From: Gluconobacter aidae
Lineage (GTDB): Bacteria > Pseudomonadota > Alphaproteobacteria > Acetobacterales > Acetobacteraceae
DNA length: 32,516 nucleotides
Reading direction: 5' to 3'
Assembly (NCBI RefSeq): GCF_009547075.1
Contig: NZ_WIPH01000028.1
Location: 1-32,516, forward strand
In this document: positions 24,963-32,516 of the stretch, in pieces
How the letters are laid out: each line of letters starts with the position of its first letter
Position numbering within the stretch: the stretch's first letter is position 1
Program-made: the position numbers and the translations under genes
Notes under the pieces: generated by a model
Seen by the model: the letters and a program-made list of their open reading frames with translations, nothing else
What the model was told of the DNA's origin: nothing
Database searches by the model: none

Positions 24963-27851
24963 ATGACAGTCAGACTGTCCCTAAAGTCTTATTTCCTGTC
25001 CTTTGCAGCCCTGTCGTCGGGCGCAACATTCCTCATGCCGCAGGAGGCTTACGCCGCAGCAACAGTGGCCAAGCCTGCCGATACCAGGCATTCATCTGCC
25101 CAGACTTCCAAACCTGCCGCAAGTCATAAAAAGACACAGAAGCAGACAGAATCCAACCGGGAAGTCATTACCGTTACGGGCAGTCATATTGCGAACTCGC
25201 ATATCAAGTCTCCGACCCCCATCAGTTCCCTCAGCCAGCAGGAAATCCTGAACCAGGCGCCAAGCAATAACCTCGCCGATCTCGTCAACCAGATGCCGCA
25301 GTTCGCCGGCAGCCAGACGCCCCAGAACTCCGCCTATTCCCTCAGTGACGGCACGGCCGGCATCAATGCGCTCAACCTTCGCAATCTTGGCGCCGTCCGT
25401 TCGCTCGTACTGATGGATGGCCGACGGATTACGCCCTCTGCCATCACCGGCATTGTCGACATCAATACGATCCCCCAGCAGTTGGTCAAACGCGTGGACG
25501 TGGTGACGGGTGGTGCGTCCGCACAATACGGTTCCGACGCCGTTGCGGGCGTCACGAACTTCGTGCTCGACAAGACCTATACGGGCCTGAAAGTCACCGC
25601 GGATTCCGGCATCTCGGATTATGGGGACGGAGAGAACGAACATGCCGCCATCGCCGGCGGCTTCGGCTTTGCCCACGGAAAAGGACATGTCCTGCTCAGC
25701 GGCGACATTGCCCATCAGGACGGCATTTTCCATGTCTCCCGAAGCTGGAACGTGAACGGCGACCGTATTGTCAATAATCCTGATTATGTCGCCGGAAATG
25801 GTCAGCCTTACTATCTCCGTGTCAGCGATGCCGGCACCAACAACGTCATGCCCGGCGGCATCATCAACGCGTCCACTGGCGGCGTAACCAACTCTCTGCG
25901 CGGGATCTATTTTGGTCCCGGTGGCAGCGTGAACCACTACAATTATGGCTCCCTCTCGACCTCCAGCGTTTCCGTCGGTGGCGACCAGAACCTGGCCAAC
26001 AACAACAAGGACATCGGCCTGGAACCCCAGAGCGACCGCAAAAATCTCTTCGGACGCCTGAGTTACGACGTCACCCCCTGGATGACCCTCTATGCGGAAG
26101 GCGCGTACAACGAGAGCGAATACGTCTACAACTCAGGCCCCCAGTATCTCAGTTCAATCTCGCTGAAGGGCACCAACCCTTATCTCGTGGACGCACTGGG
26201 AGCCGACGCCCTCCAGAATGTTTCGACCGTCACCGTTGGCACGACCGCGCTCGACATGCCCTATCGCCGGACCGACAACCGCCGCAACGTCCAGCGTTAT
26301 ACGTTTGGCGGCGAAGGCAATTTCGAAATGTTCGGAAAGCGGGCATCATGGAGCGCCTACGGCCAGTATGGCGTCACCCATACGCATGAGCAGATCTATA
26401 ACGTCATGAACACGGCGAAGATCGCCAACGCGACCGATGCCGTGCGCAACTCGGCCGGACAGATTGTCTGCCGCTCGTCCCTGACCGACCCCGGTAATGG
26501 ATGTTCCCCGATCGACTGGCTGGGAACGGGCGTCATGTCCTCCTCGGCCATTGATTACGTCCTTGGTTCGCCGTGGCGGAACCAGCGTTTTCAGCAAATC
26601 GTCTCGGGCGTGAACCTCTCCACGATCCCGTTTGCGACCTGGGCAGGCGACGTGAACGTCGCGGTGGGAGGCGAATATCGTGACGAACGCGCCTCGGGAT
26701 ATGTCCCGACCGAATACCAGTCGGGCTGGTCCGTCGGCAATTACCGGCCGACATTCGGCCATTATAACGTCAAGGAAGCCTATCTCGAGACCGCGGTCCC
26801 CCTAGCCAAAGGCCTGTCCTTCAATGGCGCCGTCCGCGGAACGGACTATTCAACCTCCGGGTATGTCACGACCTGGAAGATCGGCGGAACCTGGCAGCCC
26901 ATCAAGGACATCCTGTTCCGCGCCACCCAGTCGCATGACATCCGCGCGCCCAATATCAACGAACTTTACAACGCCGGAACATCACAGACGACAACCGTGC
27001 TCGATCCGGTCACAGGCAAGACAGACACCGTCCTCGCCACAACGACGGGCAATACGAAGCTTCGCCCTGAAACCGCCAATACGACAGTTGTCGGTGCCGT
27101 CATCACGCCGCGCTATGTGTCCGGTCTGGCCGTCTCGGTCGACTGGTTCCATACCAAGATCAAGAACGCGATCGAACAGTTCTATCCGCAGTCCATCATC
27201 AACGAATGTTACTCGGGATACACCACGTTCTGCTCGGCCATCCGCCCCGACCCGACGGGCACGCGCGATCTGCTGATCAGCGCCTCCCCGTTCAACTTCG
27301 CCAAGCTTGAAACAAGCGGCATCGACATCGACGCCTCATACAGCTTCCCGCTCCGCCGCCTGCTGCGCGACGCCGACGGCAAGTTCACCATCCACGGTCA
27401 GGCTACGAACTACCTGAAATACGTCTCTGACTCAGGCATGGGCTACACGGTCGACACGTCGGGCGACATCTCGTCCGGCCCGCCGCGCTGGATCTACCGC
27501 TTCTCGGCCACCTACAGCACGTCCCGCTACAGCCTGACGGCCATCGCCCGTGGCATCAGTGCCGGCAACTACTCCAACAGCTACATCCAGTGCTCCGGAA
27601 CATGCCCGGCCTATAACGCCAACTATCCCACGATCAACAACAACCGCGTCACGGGCATTTTCTACTTCGACATGAACGCGACCTATAATCTGCCGGTCGA
27701 AAAAATCGGCAAGATGCAGCTCTTCCTGACCGTCACCAACCTCGCCAACACCTCCCCGATCCTGCTGCCGGAAGGCGGACTCGAGGCCGACGAAACCTAC
27801 AGCAACCTGCTGGGCCGGACCTATCGCGGCGGTATCCGCATGGAGTTCTGA
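24963..27851 (+). CDS. TonB-dependent outer-membrane receptor (peptidase-linked)
   Basis: Outer-membrane gated transporter of 962 residues. The signal peptide spans about residues 1-31 (ending EAYA). A basic, Lys/Ser/Thr-rich linker of about 35 residues is followed by a TonB-box-like EVITVTG at 67-73. The plug domain shows LADLVNQMPQFAG, NLRNLGAVRSLVLMDGRR and GGASAQYGSDAVAGVTNFVLD, all classic. The barrel has FRATQSHDIRAPNINELYN and TKLRPETANTTVVG, and the last residues GRTYRGGIRMEF end in the aromatic residue expected for barrel insertion. It follows an S9 peptidase gene and precedes a DD-peptidase and a muramidase, so peptides or muropeptides are the inferred cargo; siderophores remain possible. 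A strong terminator begins 27 bases after the stop. Confidence 0.93.
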   Translation: MTVRLSLKSYFLSFAALSSGATFLMPQEAYAAATVAKPADTRHSSAQTSKPAASHKKTQKQTESNREVITVTGSHIANSHIKSPTPISSLSQQEILNQAPSNNLADLVNQMPQFAGSQTPQNSAYSLSDGTAGINALNLRNLGAVRSLVLMDGRRITPSAITGIVDINTIPQQLVKRVDVVTGGASAQYGSDAVAGVTNFVLDKTYTGLKVTADSGISDYGDGENEHAAIAGGFGFAHGKGHVLLSGDIAHQDGIFHVSRSWNVNGDRIVNNPDYVAGNGQPYYLRVSDAGTNNVMPGGIINASTGGVTNSLRGIYFGPGGSVNHYNYGSLSTSSVSVGGDQNLANNNKDIGLEPQSDRKNLFGRLSYDVTPWMTLYAEGAYNESEYVYNSGPQYLSSISLKGTNPYLVDALGADALQNVSTVTVGTTALDMPYRRTDNRRNVQRYTFGGEGNFEMFGKRASWSAYGQYGVTHTHEQIYNVMNTAKIANATDAVRNSAGQIVCRSSLTDPGNGCSPIDWLGTGVMSSSAIDYVLGSPWRNQRFQQIVSGVNLSTIPFATWAGDVNVAVGGEYRDERASGYVPTEYQSGWSVGNYRPTFGHYNVKEAYLETAVPLAKGLSFNGAVRGTDYSTSGYVTTWKIGGTWQPIKDILFRATQSHDIRAPNINELYNAGTSQTTTVLDPVTGKTDTVLATTTGNTKLRPETANTTVVGAVITPRYVSGLAVSVDWFHTKIKNAIEQFYPQSIINECYSGYTTFCSAIRPDPTGTRDLLISASPFNFAKLETSGIDIDASYSFPLRRLLRDADGKFTIHGQATNYLKYVSDSGMGYTVDTSGDISSGPPRWIYRFSATYSTSRYSLTAIARGISAGNYSNSYIQCSGTCPAYNANYPTINNNRVTGIFYFDMNATYNLPVEKIGKMQLFLTVTNLANTSPILLPEGGLEADETYSNLLGRTYRGGIRMEF

Positions 27852-27877
27852 ACCAGACCTTCCACCCCTGACCTGCC

Positions 27878-27922
27878 CACGAGGCTGCCTGTTCACCCGA
27901 TACAGGCAGTCTCGTGTCTTTT
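27878..27922 (+). terminator. Rho-independent terminator after the second TonB receptor
   Basis: A 14-base arm at 27878-27891 (CACGAGGCTGCCTG) pairs with 27903-27916 (CAGGCAGTCTCGTG), with one G-U wobble and an 11-base loop. TCTTTT follows immediately. It lies 27 bases after the receptor stop and 31 bases before the next ATG. Confidence 0.85.
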
Positions 27923-27953
27923 CAGCTTCCAATCCCAATCAGCCAGGGCCTTC

Positions 27954-29468
27954 ATGCATCAGATGTCCAGTTATCTTCCGCAGCGTTTGCCCCGGCTCTT
28001 CCACAAGCTGCTCTCCTGCACAGCCGCCGGACTGCCCGTTCTCCTGAGTGCCTGCGCCGTCCAGAGGACACCGCCCCCGCTCGGCCCGCACGCTCTTGCG
28101 AAGAAACTGTCTCCCATCCTGCAACCCTCGCAGGATCAGGGCGTCCGATGGGGCATCGTCATTGCCAGCGAGGACGGAACAATCCTGTTCTCCCGTAACG
28201 CCAACGGACGCTTCATCCCAGCCTCGAACACCAAACTGTTCACAACAGCCGCCGCAATGGCCGGGCTTGCAGAACTGAACCACGAAGCAGCAGAACATCC
28301 CACGACACTCCTGCTCGCAGCTCGTCCTCACGGAGCCCCAGACCTCATCCTGCGCGGCTCGGGCGATCCCACCCTGTCCGATAATGCGGCCTGCCAGACC
28401 GGCTGCCTGCAAACACTGGCGAACGCCGTCTCCGCCAAGGGCCTCAGACGCATCCATGCCATCATCGCGGATGACCAGCTCTTCGCGGATGAACGCTGGG
28501 GCGACGGATGGAGCTGGAACAACCTGCCGACCCAGTGGGGCACCGCCGTCTCGGCGCTTACGCTGAACGACAACACCGCCGAACTGACCGTCCAGCCCGG
28601 AATACGCCTCGGCGACCGCCCGTTGTCCAAATGGTCCGCACCCGACGAAGGACTGACACTGCTCAATCAGGCCCTGACGGTCCCGGACGGAAAGCCCGAA
28701 CTAAACCTTGAAAAGAAGCCCGGCGACACCCGCCTCGTTCTGACAGGAACACTCCCGGCGGACGCACCCGTCCAGACACTGAAAATCGGGCTCGATGATC
28801 CGGCCCTCTCGGCCGCTCGACACTTCAGGTCCCTGCTGCGCGAAGCAGGCATCCGGGTCCAGAGCATACAGGTCAGACACCGCCTGACGAAAACCGCTGC
28901 CGATACTCCTGCGCCAGCCGCCCGCATCCTCGCCACCCTCCCCGCCCCGGATCTGAAAAGCGACATCCGCCATCTGCTCAAAGTCAGCCAGAACCTCCAT
29001 GCCGAACTCCTTCTGCGCCGTCTGGCCCTCATTCACGGCAACGGCTCTACTGAAGACGGTCTCACTGAGCGCAAACAGGTTCTGACCACTCTGGGACTGC
29101 CCGCCGCAGGCTTCTCGCTCTACGACGGCTCGGGAATGTCCCCCTACAACCGCGTGACACCCCAGACCGTCATCCAGCTTCTGCGCCTCGCCGAGCGCCA
29201 GCCCTGGGGCGCAGACTGGCGGGACGACCTCCCTCTCGCGACCCGCGACGGAACGCTCGCGCACCGCTTCATCGGCACCCCCGTCGCGGACCACCTGCAC
29301 GCAAAAACCGGCACGCTCGCAGCCACCCATTCCCTGTCCGGCTACCTTCAGACCACACGCGGCCAGACTCTCCTGATCGCCATTTTCGCAAACGACATCC
29401 CGGACGACCTGCCTCATCCGACCAAAATCATGGATGATCTGGTCACGACCATCGCTGAAGCCGAATAG
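27954..29468 (+). CDS. dacB: D-Ala-D-Ala carboxypeptidase/endopeptidase, PBP4 (DacB) family, lipoprotein
   Basis: Low-molecular-mass class C penicillin-binding protein that removes the terminal D-Ala of stem peptides and/or cuts D-Ala cross-links. ATG 27954 has AGGG at 27945-27948. The N-terminus has a lipobox LSAC with Cys34, so it is probably a lipid-anchored periplasmic enzyme, whereas E. coli PBP4 is soluble. Active-site motifs: SNTK at 91-94 (nucleophile Ser91), the DGSGMSPYN segment at 391-399 matching the family's second motif region, and KTG at 451-453. The family insert between the first two motifs is present (504 residues; usual 450-500). It is 24 bases upstream of a NamZ-type muramidase gene, consistent with peptidoglycan turnover or scavenging. 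It starts only 31 bases after a terminator. Confidence 0.91.
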   Translation: MHQMSSYLPQRLPRLFHKLLSCTAAGLPVLLSACAVQRTPPPLGPHALAKKLSPILQPSQDQGVRWGIVIASEDGTILFSRNANGRFIPASNTKLFTTAAAMAGLAELNHEAAEHPTTLLLAARPHGAPDLILRGSGDPTLSDNAACQTGCLQTLANAVSAKGLRRIHAIIADDQLFADERWGDGWSWNNLPTQWGTAVSALTLNDNTAELTVQPGIRLGDRPLSKWSAPDEGLTLLNQALTVPDGKPELNLEKKPGDTRLVLTGTLPADAPVQTLKIGLDDPALSAARHFRSLLREAGIRVQSIQVRHRLTKTAADTPAPAARILATLPAPDLKSDIRHLLKVSQNLHAELLLRRLALIHGNGSTEDGLTERKQVLTTLGLPAAGFSLYDGSGMSPYNRVTPQTVIQLLRLAERQPWGADWRDDLPLATRDGTLAHRFIGTPVADHLHAKTGTLAATHSLSGYLQTTRGQTLLIAIFANDIPDDLPHPTKIMDDLVTTIAEAE

Positions 29469-29492
29469 CCAGATCCCGAGAGCCCGCACGAC

Positions 29493-30791
29493 ATGCCTCA
29501 CCGTACTTCCGCGACACACGCCCCCAAAACGTCCATTGGACGCCGTATCTTCATGGCTCTGTGCGCGGGAAGCGCCGGATCTTCATGGGCCACCGCTTTA
29601 GGAATGCCCGCGGGATGTCCTTCCCCGGCCAAAGTCCGAACCGGCTATGACGCTCTCGAAGCCGATGGCTATCAGGCGCTCAAAGGCCGGAAACTGGGCC
29701 TGATCGCCAATCCCACAAGCGTGGACCGACATCTGCGCCATATCGCAGACCGATTACACGCCGCCCCGGGTGTAAACCTGAAAGCCATTTTCGGCCCTGA
29801 ACACGGCTTCCGCGGCTCAGCGCAGGCGGGCCATTCCGAAGCCAAAAGCATCGACCCCCGCACTGGCATCCCCGTTTACGACATGTACACGTTCTCCGGT
29901 CCAAAGCTGGATGCGCTCCTGAAATCGGCGGATATCGATCTTCTCGTCTTCGACATTCAGGATATCGGCGCCCGGTTCTATACCTATATCTGGTCCATGT
30001 TCGACGCCCTCGTCGCCTGCGCACGCTGCGGCATCGCGTTCATGGTGCTGGACCGACCCAACCCCATCACGGGCCTGCACGCCAGCGGCCCCACCCTCGA
30101 CCCGGCATTTTCATCATTCGTGGGGAGGGTCCCGCTCCTCCTGCGACACGGCATGACCGTGGGCGAACTCGCCCGGCTGTTCAACAGCCACTCTGTGCCG
30201 CAGCAGGCAGGACGCCCCGCCCGATTGAACGTCATTCCCATGACCGGCTGGCACCGGAAGCTCTATCAGGATGAAACCGATCTCGTCTGGGTGCCCCCAA
30301 GCCCCAACATGCCCGACGTGACGACGGCCATCGCCTATCCGGGCACCTGCCTGTTCGAAGGGACGACCCTCTCGGTCGGTCGCGGTACGGCATCCCCCTT
30401 CCTCACACTCGGCGCTCCCGGTCTTGATGCAACCCGCTGGGTGGGAGAACTGAACAACGCTGGCCTGCCGGGCTGCCTCTTCAGGGAAGACTGGTTCACC
30501 CCAGGGTTTGAAGTCGCAAAAGACCAGCTCTGCCACGGGCTCCAGCTTGCCATCACCGACCGGAAATCCTTCGATCCCCTCCTAACGGGCGTAACGATGC
30601 TTCAGACTGTGCTGAAAATATCGGAGCACCCGATATGGAAAAAATCCGGTTCAACCTTCGACATCCTGACTGGTAGCAACACTCTTCGCAGACAGCTCTC
30701 ACAGGGCATGTCGGCGCCCGATATTCTGGCCAGTTGGAAACCGGATGAAGCCGAGTTCGCCCTGCAACGCCATTCCTTCCTGCTGTACTAA
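29493..30791 (+). CDS. namZ: Exo-beta-N-acetylmuramidase, NamZ/DUF1343 (GH171) family
   Basis: Member of the DUF1343 family, whose characterised relatives (NamZ of Bacillus and Tannerella) release MurNAc from the non-reducing end of peptidoglycan fragments. Family landmarks are GLIANPTSVDRHLRHIAD, IFGPEHGFRGSAQAGH, TGIPVYDMY, DLLVFDIQDIGARFYTYIW and MVLDRPNPITG, then the later DLVWVPPSPNMPD and YPGTCLFEGTTLSVGRGT. Its 432 residues are normal for the family. The N-terminus has IGRRIFMALCAG before a short hydrophobic stretch, so export is likely, possibly by Tat. A Cys at position 42 sits in a poor lipobox context. It follows the DD-peptidase gene closely, so the two likely form one operon. No MurQ, NagZ or MurNAc kinase gene is in this window. 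Confidence 0.92.
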   Translation: MPHRTSATHAPKTSIGRRIFMALCAGSAGSSWATALGMPAGCPSPAKVRTGYDALEADGYQALKGRKLGLIANPTSVDRHLRHIADRLHAAPGVNLKAIFGPEHGFRGSAQAGHSEAKSIDPRTGIPVYDMYTFSGPKLDALLKSADIDLLVFDIQDIGARFYTYIWSMFDALVACARCGIAFMVLDRPNPITGLHASGPTLDPAFSSFVGRVPLLLRHGMTVGELARLFNSHSVPQQAGRPARLNVIPMTGWHRKLYQDETDLVWVPPSPNMPDVTTAIAYPGTCLFEGTTLSVGRGTASPFLTLGAPGLDATRWVGELNNAGLPGCLFREDWFTPGFEVAKDQLCHGLQLAITDRKSFDPLLTGVTMLQTVLKISEHPIWKKSGSTFDILTGSNTLRRQLSQGMSAPDILASWKPDEAEFALQRHSFLLY

Positions 30792-30801
30792 GTCACGCTG
30801 A

Positions 30802-30981
30802 CAAAAGATCCGTGCGGTGTGCCTGAAATCTGATCCGCTGCTGCACGGGACCCTGCCGGTCATGCCCTCACGCAAAGACCGCATTGCAATCCGCTATGAC
30901 AGGACCGCCCTATCCTGCATGAGTCTCCTCAATATCGCCGTCACAAGGCTCTGGATCAGGTCTTTTGTGAACGTGGCCTAA
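30802..30981 (+). pseudogene. Decayed IS5-type transposase, C-terminal remnant with internal deletion
   Basis: Read in frame from 30802 to the TAA at 30979-30981, this stretch gives a fragment with HGTLPVMPSRKDR followed directly by RIAIRYDRTALSCMSLL and NIAVTRLWIRSFVNVA. The parts resemble the central (G-T-x-PVIPxRxxR) and final (RRIATRYDKTA...LxLAAxRLWLR) pieces of IS5-family transposases common in acetic acid bacteria. The intervening catalytic segment of some 30-40 residues is missing, and the N-terminal two thirds are absent. It cannot be functional. It begins 10 bases after the namZ stop and overlaps the 3' end of the opposing glycosyltransferase gene. No terminal inverted repeats or target duplications were recognised. 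The family call is from recall of motifs only. Confidence 0.65.
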
Positions 30982-32469
30982 ACACCTACGCTCATAGACA
31001 GACACGCTCCCTCCATCTGATTGGGATCCCCATGTGTAGACCTTGAAATAACTTCGGGAAATCGCGTCGTAGAGCGTTTTCCGAACATTCAGGTTTTCAC
31101 GCAAAGATTCCGGCTCATGACTGATGATATAAGCCGGTTTCTGCGCAAGAACAGCGCGTATTTCCGCCAGCGGATCCATCCCGGTAGCCCCCTCTTCGCT
31201 CTGAAGCGAGAAGTGTGATGGAAACGGGTGCGACGTCAATCGACAATACGGCAGAGCATCATAAAGTTCTATAGGACCACTATAAATGAAAATGCAGCCG
31301 GATTTGCCGTAATCGACGCTTTTCTCAAGCGCCAGAAATTGTCGCTTCCCGCCGTGTCTTAGTGTCTTCCGGATACTCAACTGCGAGGCCACAATCCCGA
31401 TGATGACGATGAGCCAAGCCAGATTGCGGCCAAATTTTTTATAAAAAAGAGGGGCAATCTGTATGGAAAAAGGCAGGAGAAGAGGGAGAATATAGTGAAT
31501 GTACCAGGTTCCGAAGACCACGAATGCGCCAAAAGCTACAGCCGCCCACATACCCAGAAACGCAACATATGGTGCCTGTTCTTCAGAGAAACTTTTTCTG
31601 AAGAACAGGAAGTTCACTCCCATGGCGATGAAAAATGGAGCCAGCAGGCGTGAAATCTTGATCAGTCTCCCAAAGATGACCTGATGGCCTTCGGAGGTTC
31701 GCAGAAATACGGAGGAAATGTTTGCGAATATCCAGTCATGCCCATGTCCGATCAGGATATAGAAAACAAACACCGCAATGGTCGGAAGAAGGGCGAAAAA
31801 AATCCATATAAATGAATCCAATGCAATAGCTGTGATTTTATATCCGGATCTAATTTCGGTATATATCAAGTATATTCCAGCGAAAATCCCTTCGAATATG
31901 ACCGTATATTTTATCTGAATGGCTAATCCAAATAATATCATGACAAAAATACCGGTATTACTGCGGTATTTTCGATCATTATCCTGAAAACCACGGAGAT
32001 GATCCAGAATTAGATACATCGCACCGGCGACAAGGAGATTATAAAAAATCGGAGATTGGCCTCCTTCGCCTTTTGCGAGTGACGGCCAGATTTCATAGAT
32101 GAGAGCGGCGACCAGTGCTCCGCTAGCAGGAGCAATCATCAGCGCCATACTACGCACTAACAGCGCCGTGCCCCACAAGGCCAGGAGCGCCCCGATCTGA
32201 TAGGCGATAATCCGATACGCGCCGAAGAGATGAAAGACAGCATAGATCAAAAAAAGCCCGATCGGTTTGCGGTCCCAAAAGTCAATATAAGGCAGATGGC
32301 CATGCAGAAGGCGGCCGCCTCCAAAGAGATAAAACTCCTCATCCCATTCTAGATTGGGGTCTCCCAATGTCATGAACCGGATTGCCAAGGCTGCAAGAAA
32401 CAAGAAGAGATGAGGGCAGTACGCAACAGGAAATTGATTAAATCTTCTCAGGAATGAATAGTTTTGCAT
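30910..32469 (-). CDS. Polytopic ArnT/PMT-like (GT39-type) glycosyltransferase
   Basis: Integral membrane protein with about ten hydrophobic segments, of the kind that transfers sugars from polyprenyl-phosphate donors to lipids, polysaccharides or proteins (GT-C fold). The first periplasmic loop has LEWDEEFYLFGGG, whose acidic pair is the usual catalytic or metal-binding site, followed by PYIDFWDRKPIGLFLIY, typical of the family. ATG 32469 is preferred since AGGTAGG lies just upstream on this strand; ATG 32490 in the same frame adds seven residues and has no Shine-Dalgarno. DNA is much more AT-rich than the rest of the window (31801-31920 counts 37 G+C of 120), which suggests recent acquisition. 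The last 20 or so codons run antisense through a transposase remnant, so the C-terminus is probably not original. The substrate is unknown. Confidence 0.82.
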   Translation of the reverse strand: MQNYSFLRRFNQFPVAYCPHLFLFLAALAIRFMTLGDPNLEWDEEFYLFGGGRLLHGHLPYIDFWDRKPIGLFLIYAVFHLFGAYRIIAYQIGALLALWGTALLVRSMALMIAPASGALVAALIYEIWPSLAKGEGGQSPIFYNLLVAGAMYLILDHLRGFQDNDRKYRSNTGIFVMILFGLAIQIKYTVIFEGIFAGIYLIYTEIRSGYKITAIALDSFIWIFFALLPTIAVFVFYILIGHGHDWIFANISSVFLRTSEGHQVIFGRLIKISRLLAPFFIAMGVNFLFFRKSFSEEQAPYVAFLGMWAAVAFGAFVVFGTWYIHYILPLLLPFSIQIAPLFYKKFGRNLAWLIVIIGIVASQLSIRKTLRHGGKRQFLALEKSVDYGKSGCIFIYSGPIELYDALPYCRLTSHPFPSHFSLQSEEGATGMDPLAEIRAVLAQKPAYIISHEPESLRENLNVRKTLYDAISRSYFKVYTWGSQSDGGSVSVYERRCLGHVHKRPDPEPCDGDIEETHAG

Positions 32470-32516
32470 GACCTGCCTACCTGAAGACATTTCGCATCTT
32501 GATTTTAGCTAGGTTC

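Noticed and set aside
30810-30848. CCGTGC...GCACGG stem as a terminator after namZ
   Set aside because: The loop is about 27 bases and no T-run follows; it also lies inside the transposase remnant.
30862-30981. Independent small gene starting at ATG 30862
   Set aside because: The peptide matches the pattern of a transposase C-terminus and continues the same decayed frame from upstream, so it is treated as an IS fossil.

Overview
The window looks like a piece of chromosome from an acetic acid bacterium (Acetobacteraceae) or a close alphaproteobacterial relative. This rests on the GC-rich coding style, the large GT84/GH94 cyclic beta-glucan synthase, TonB-dependent receptors with long basic linkers, and a transposase remnant of the IS5 type. 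The genus is not determined, and this is a judgement from protein character, not from a marker gene. No rRNA, tRNA, CRISPR array or replication origin was seen.

Layout. (1) 1-8352, +: a very large membrane cyclic beta-1,2-glucan synthase, cut by the left edge of the window. (2) 8601-17354, +: a tight group made of a TonB-dependent outer-membrane receptor and two exported GH92 alpha-mannosidases of different subtypes. This looks like a small alpha-mannan or mannoprotein (for example yeast cell wall) scavenging locus. (3) 17721-24719, +: four closely packed genes, namely an FAD D-amino-acid dehydrogenase, a Tat-exported penicillin-acylase-type Ntn hydrolase, a beta-lactamase-fold serine hydrolase and an S9 prolyl-oligopeptidase-type peptidase. 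The last three overlap by ATGA. (4) 24963-27851, +: a second TonB-dependent receptor, closed by a clear rho-independent terminator at 27878-27922. (5) 27954-30791, +: a lipoprotein PBP4/DacB-type DD-peptidase followed by a NamZ/DUF1343 exo-beta-N-acetylmuramidase. (6) 30802-30981: a decayed IS5-type transposase C-terminus. (7) 30910-32469, -: an AT-rich, polytopic ArnT/PMT-like (GT39-type) glycosyltransferase whose 3' end runs antisense through the IS remnant.

How the genes may work together. Nearly everything from 8601 to 30791 is a surface receptor or an exported hydrolase. Blocks 3 to 5 carry enzymes whose families act on D-amino acids, amide bonds, peptides, D-Ala-D-Ala and MurNAc. Taken together they suggest an extracytoplasmic system that dismantles peptidoglycan or peptide fragments and burns the released D-amino acids in the respiratory chain, next to a system that trims alpha-mannosides. 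The enzyme families are well supported; the joint pathway is inference.
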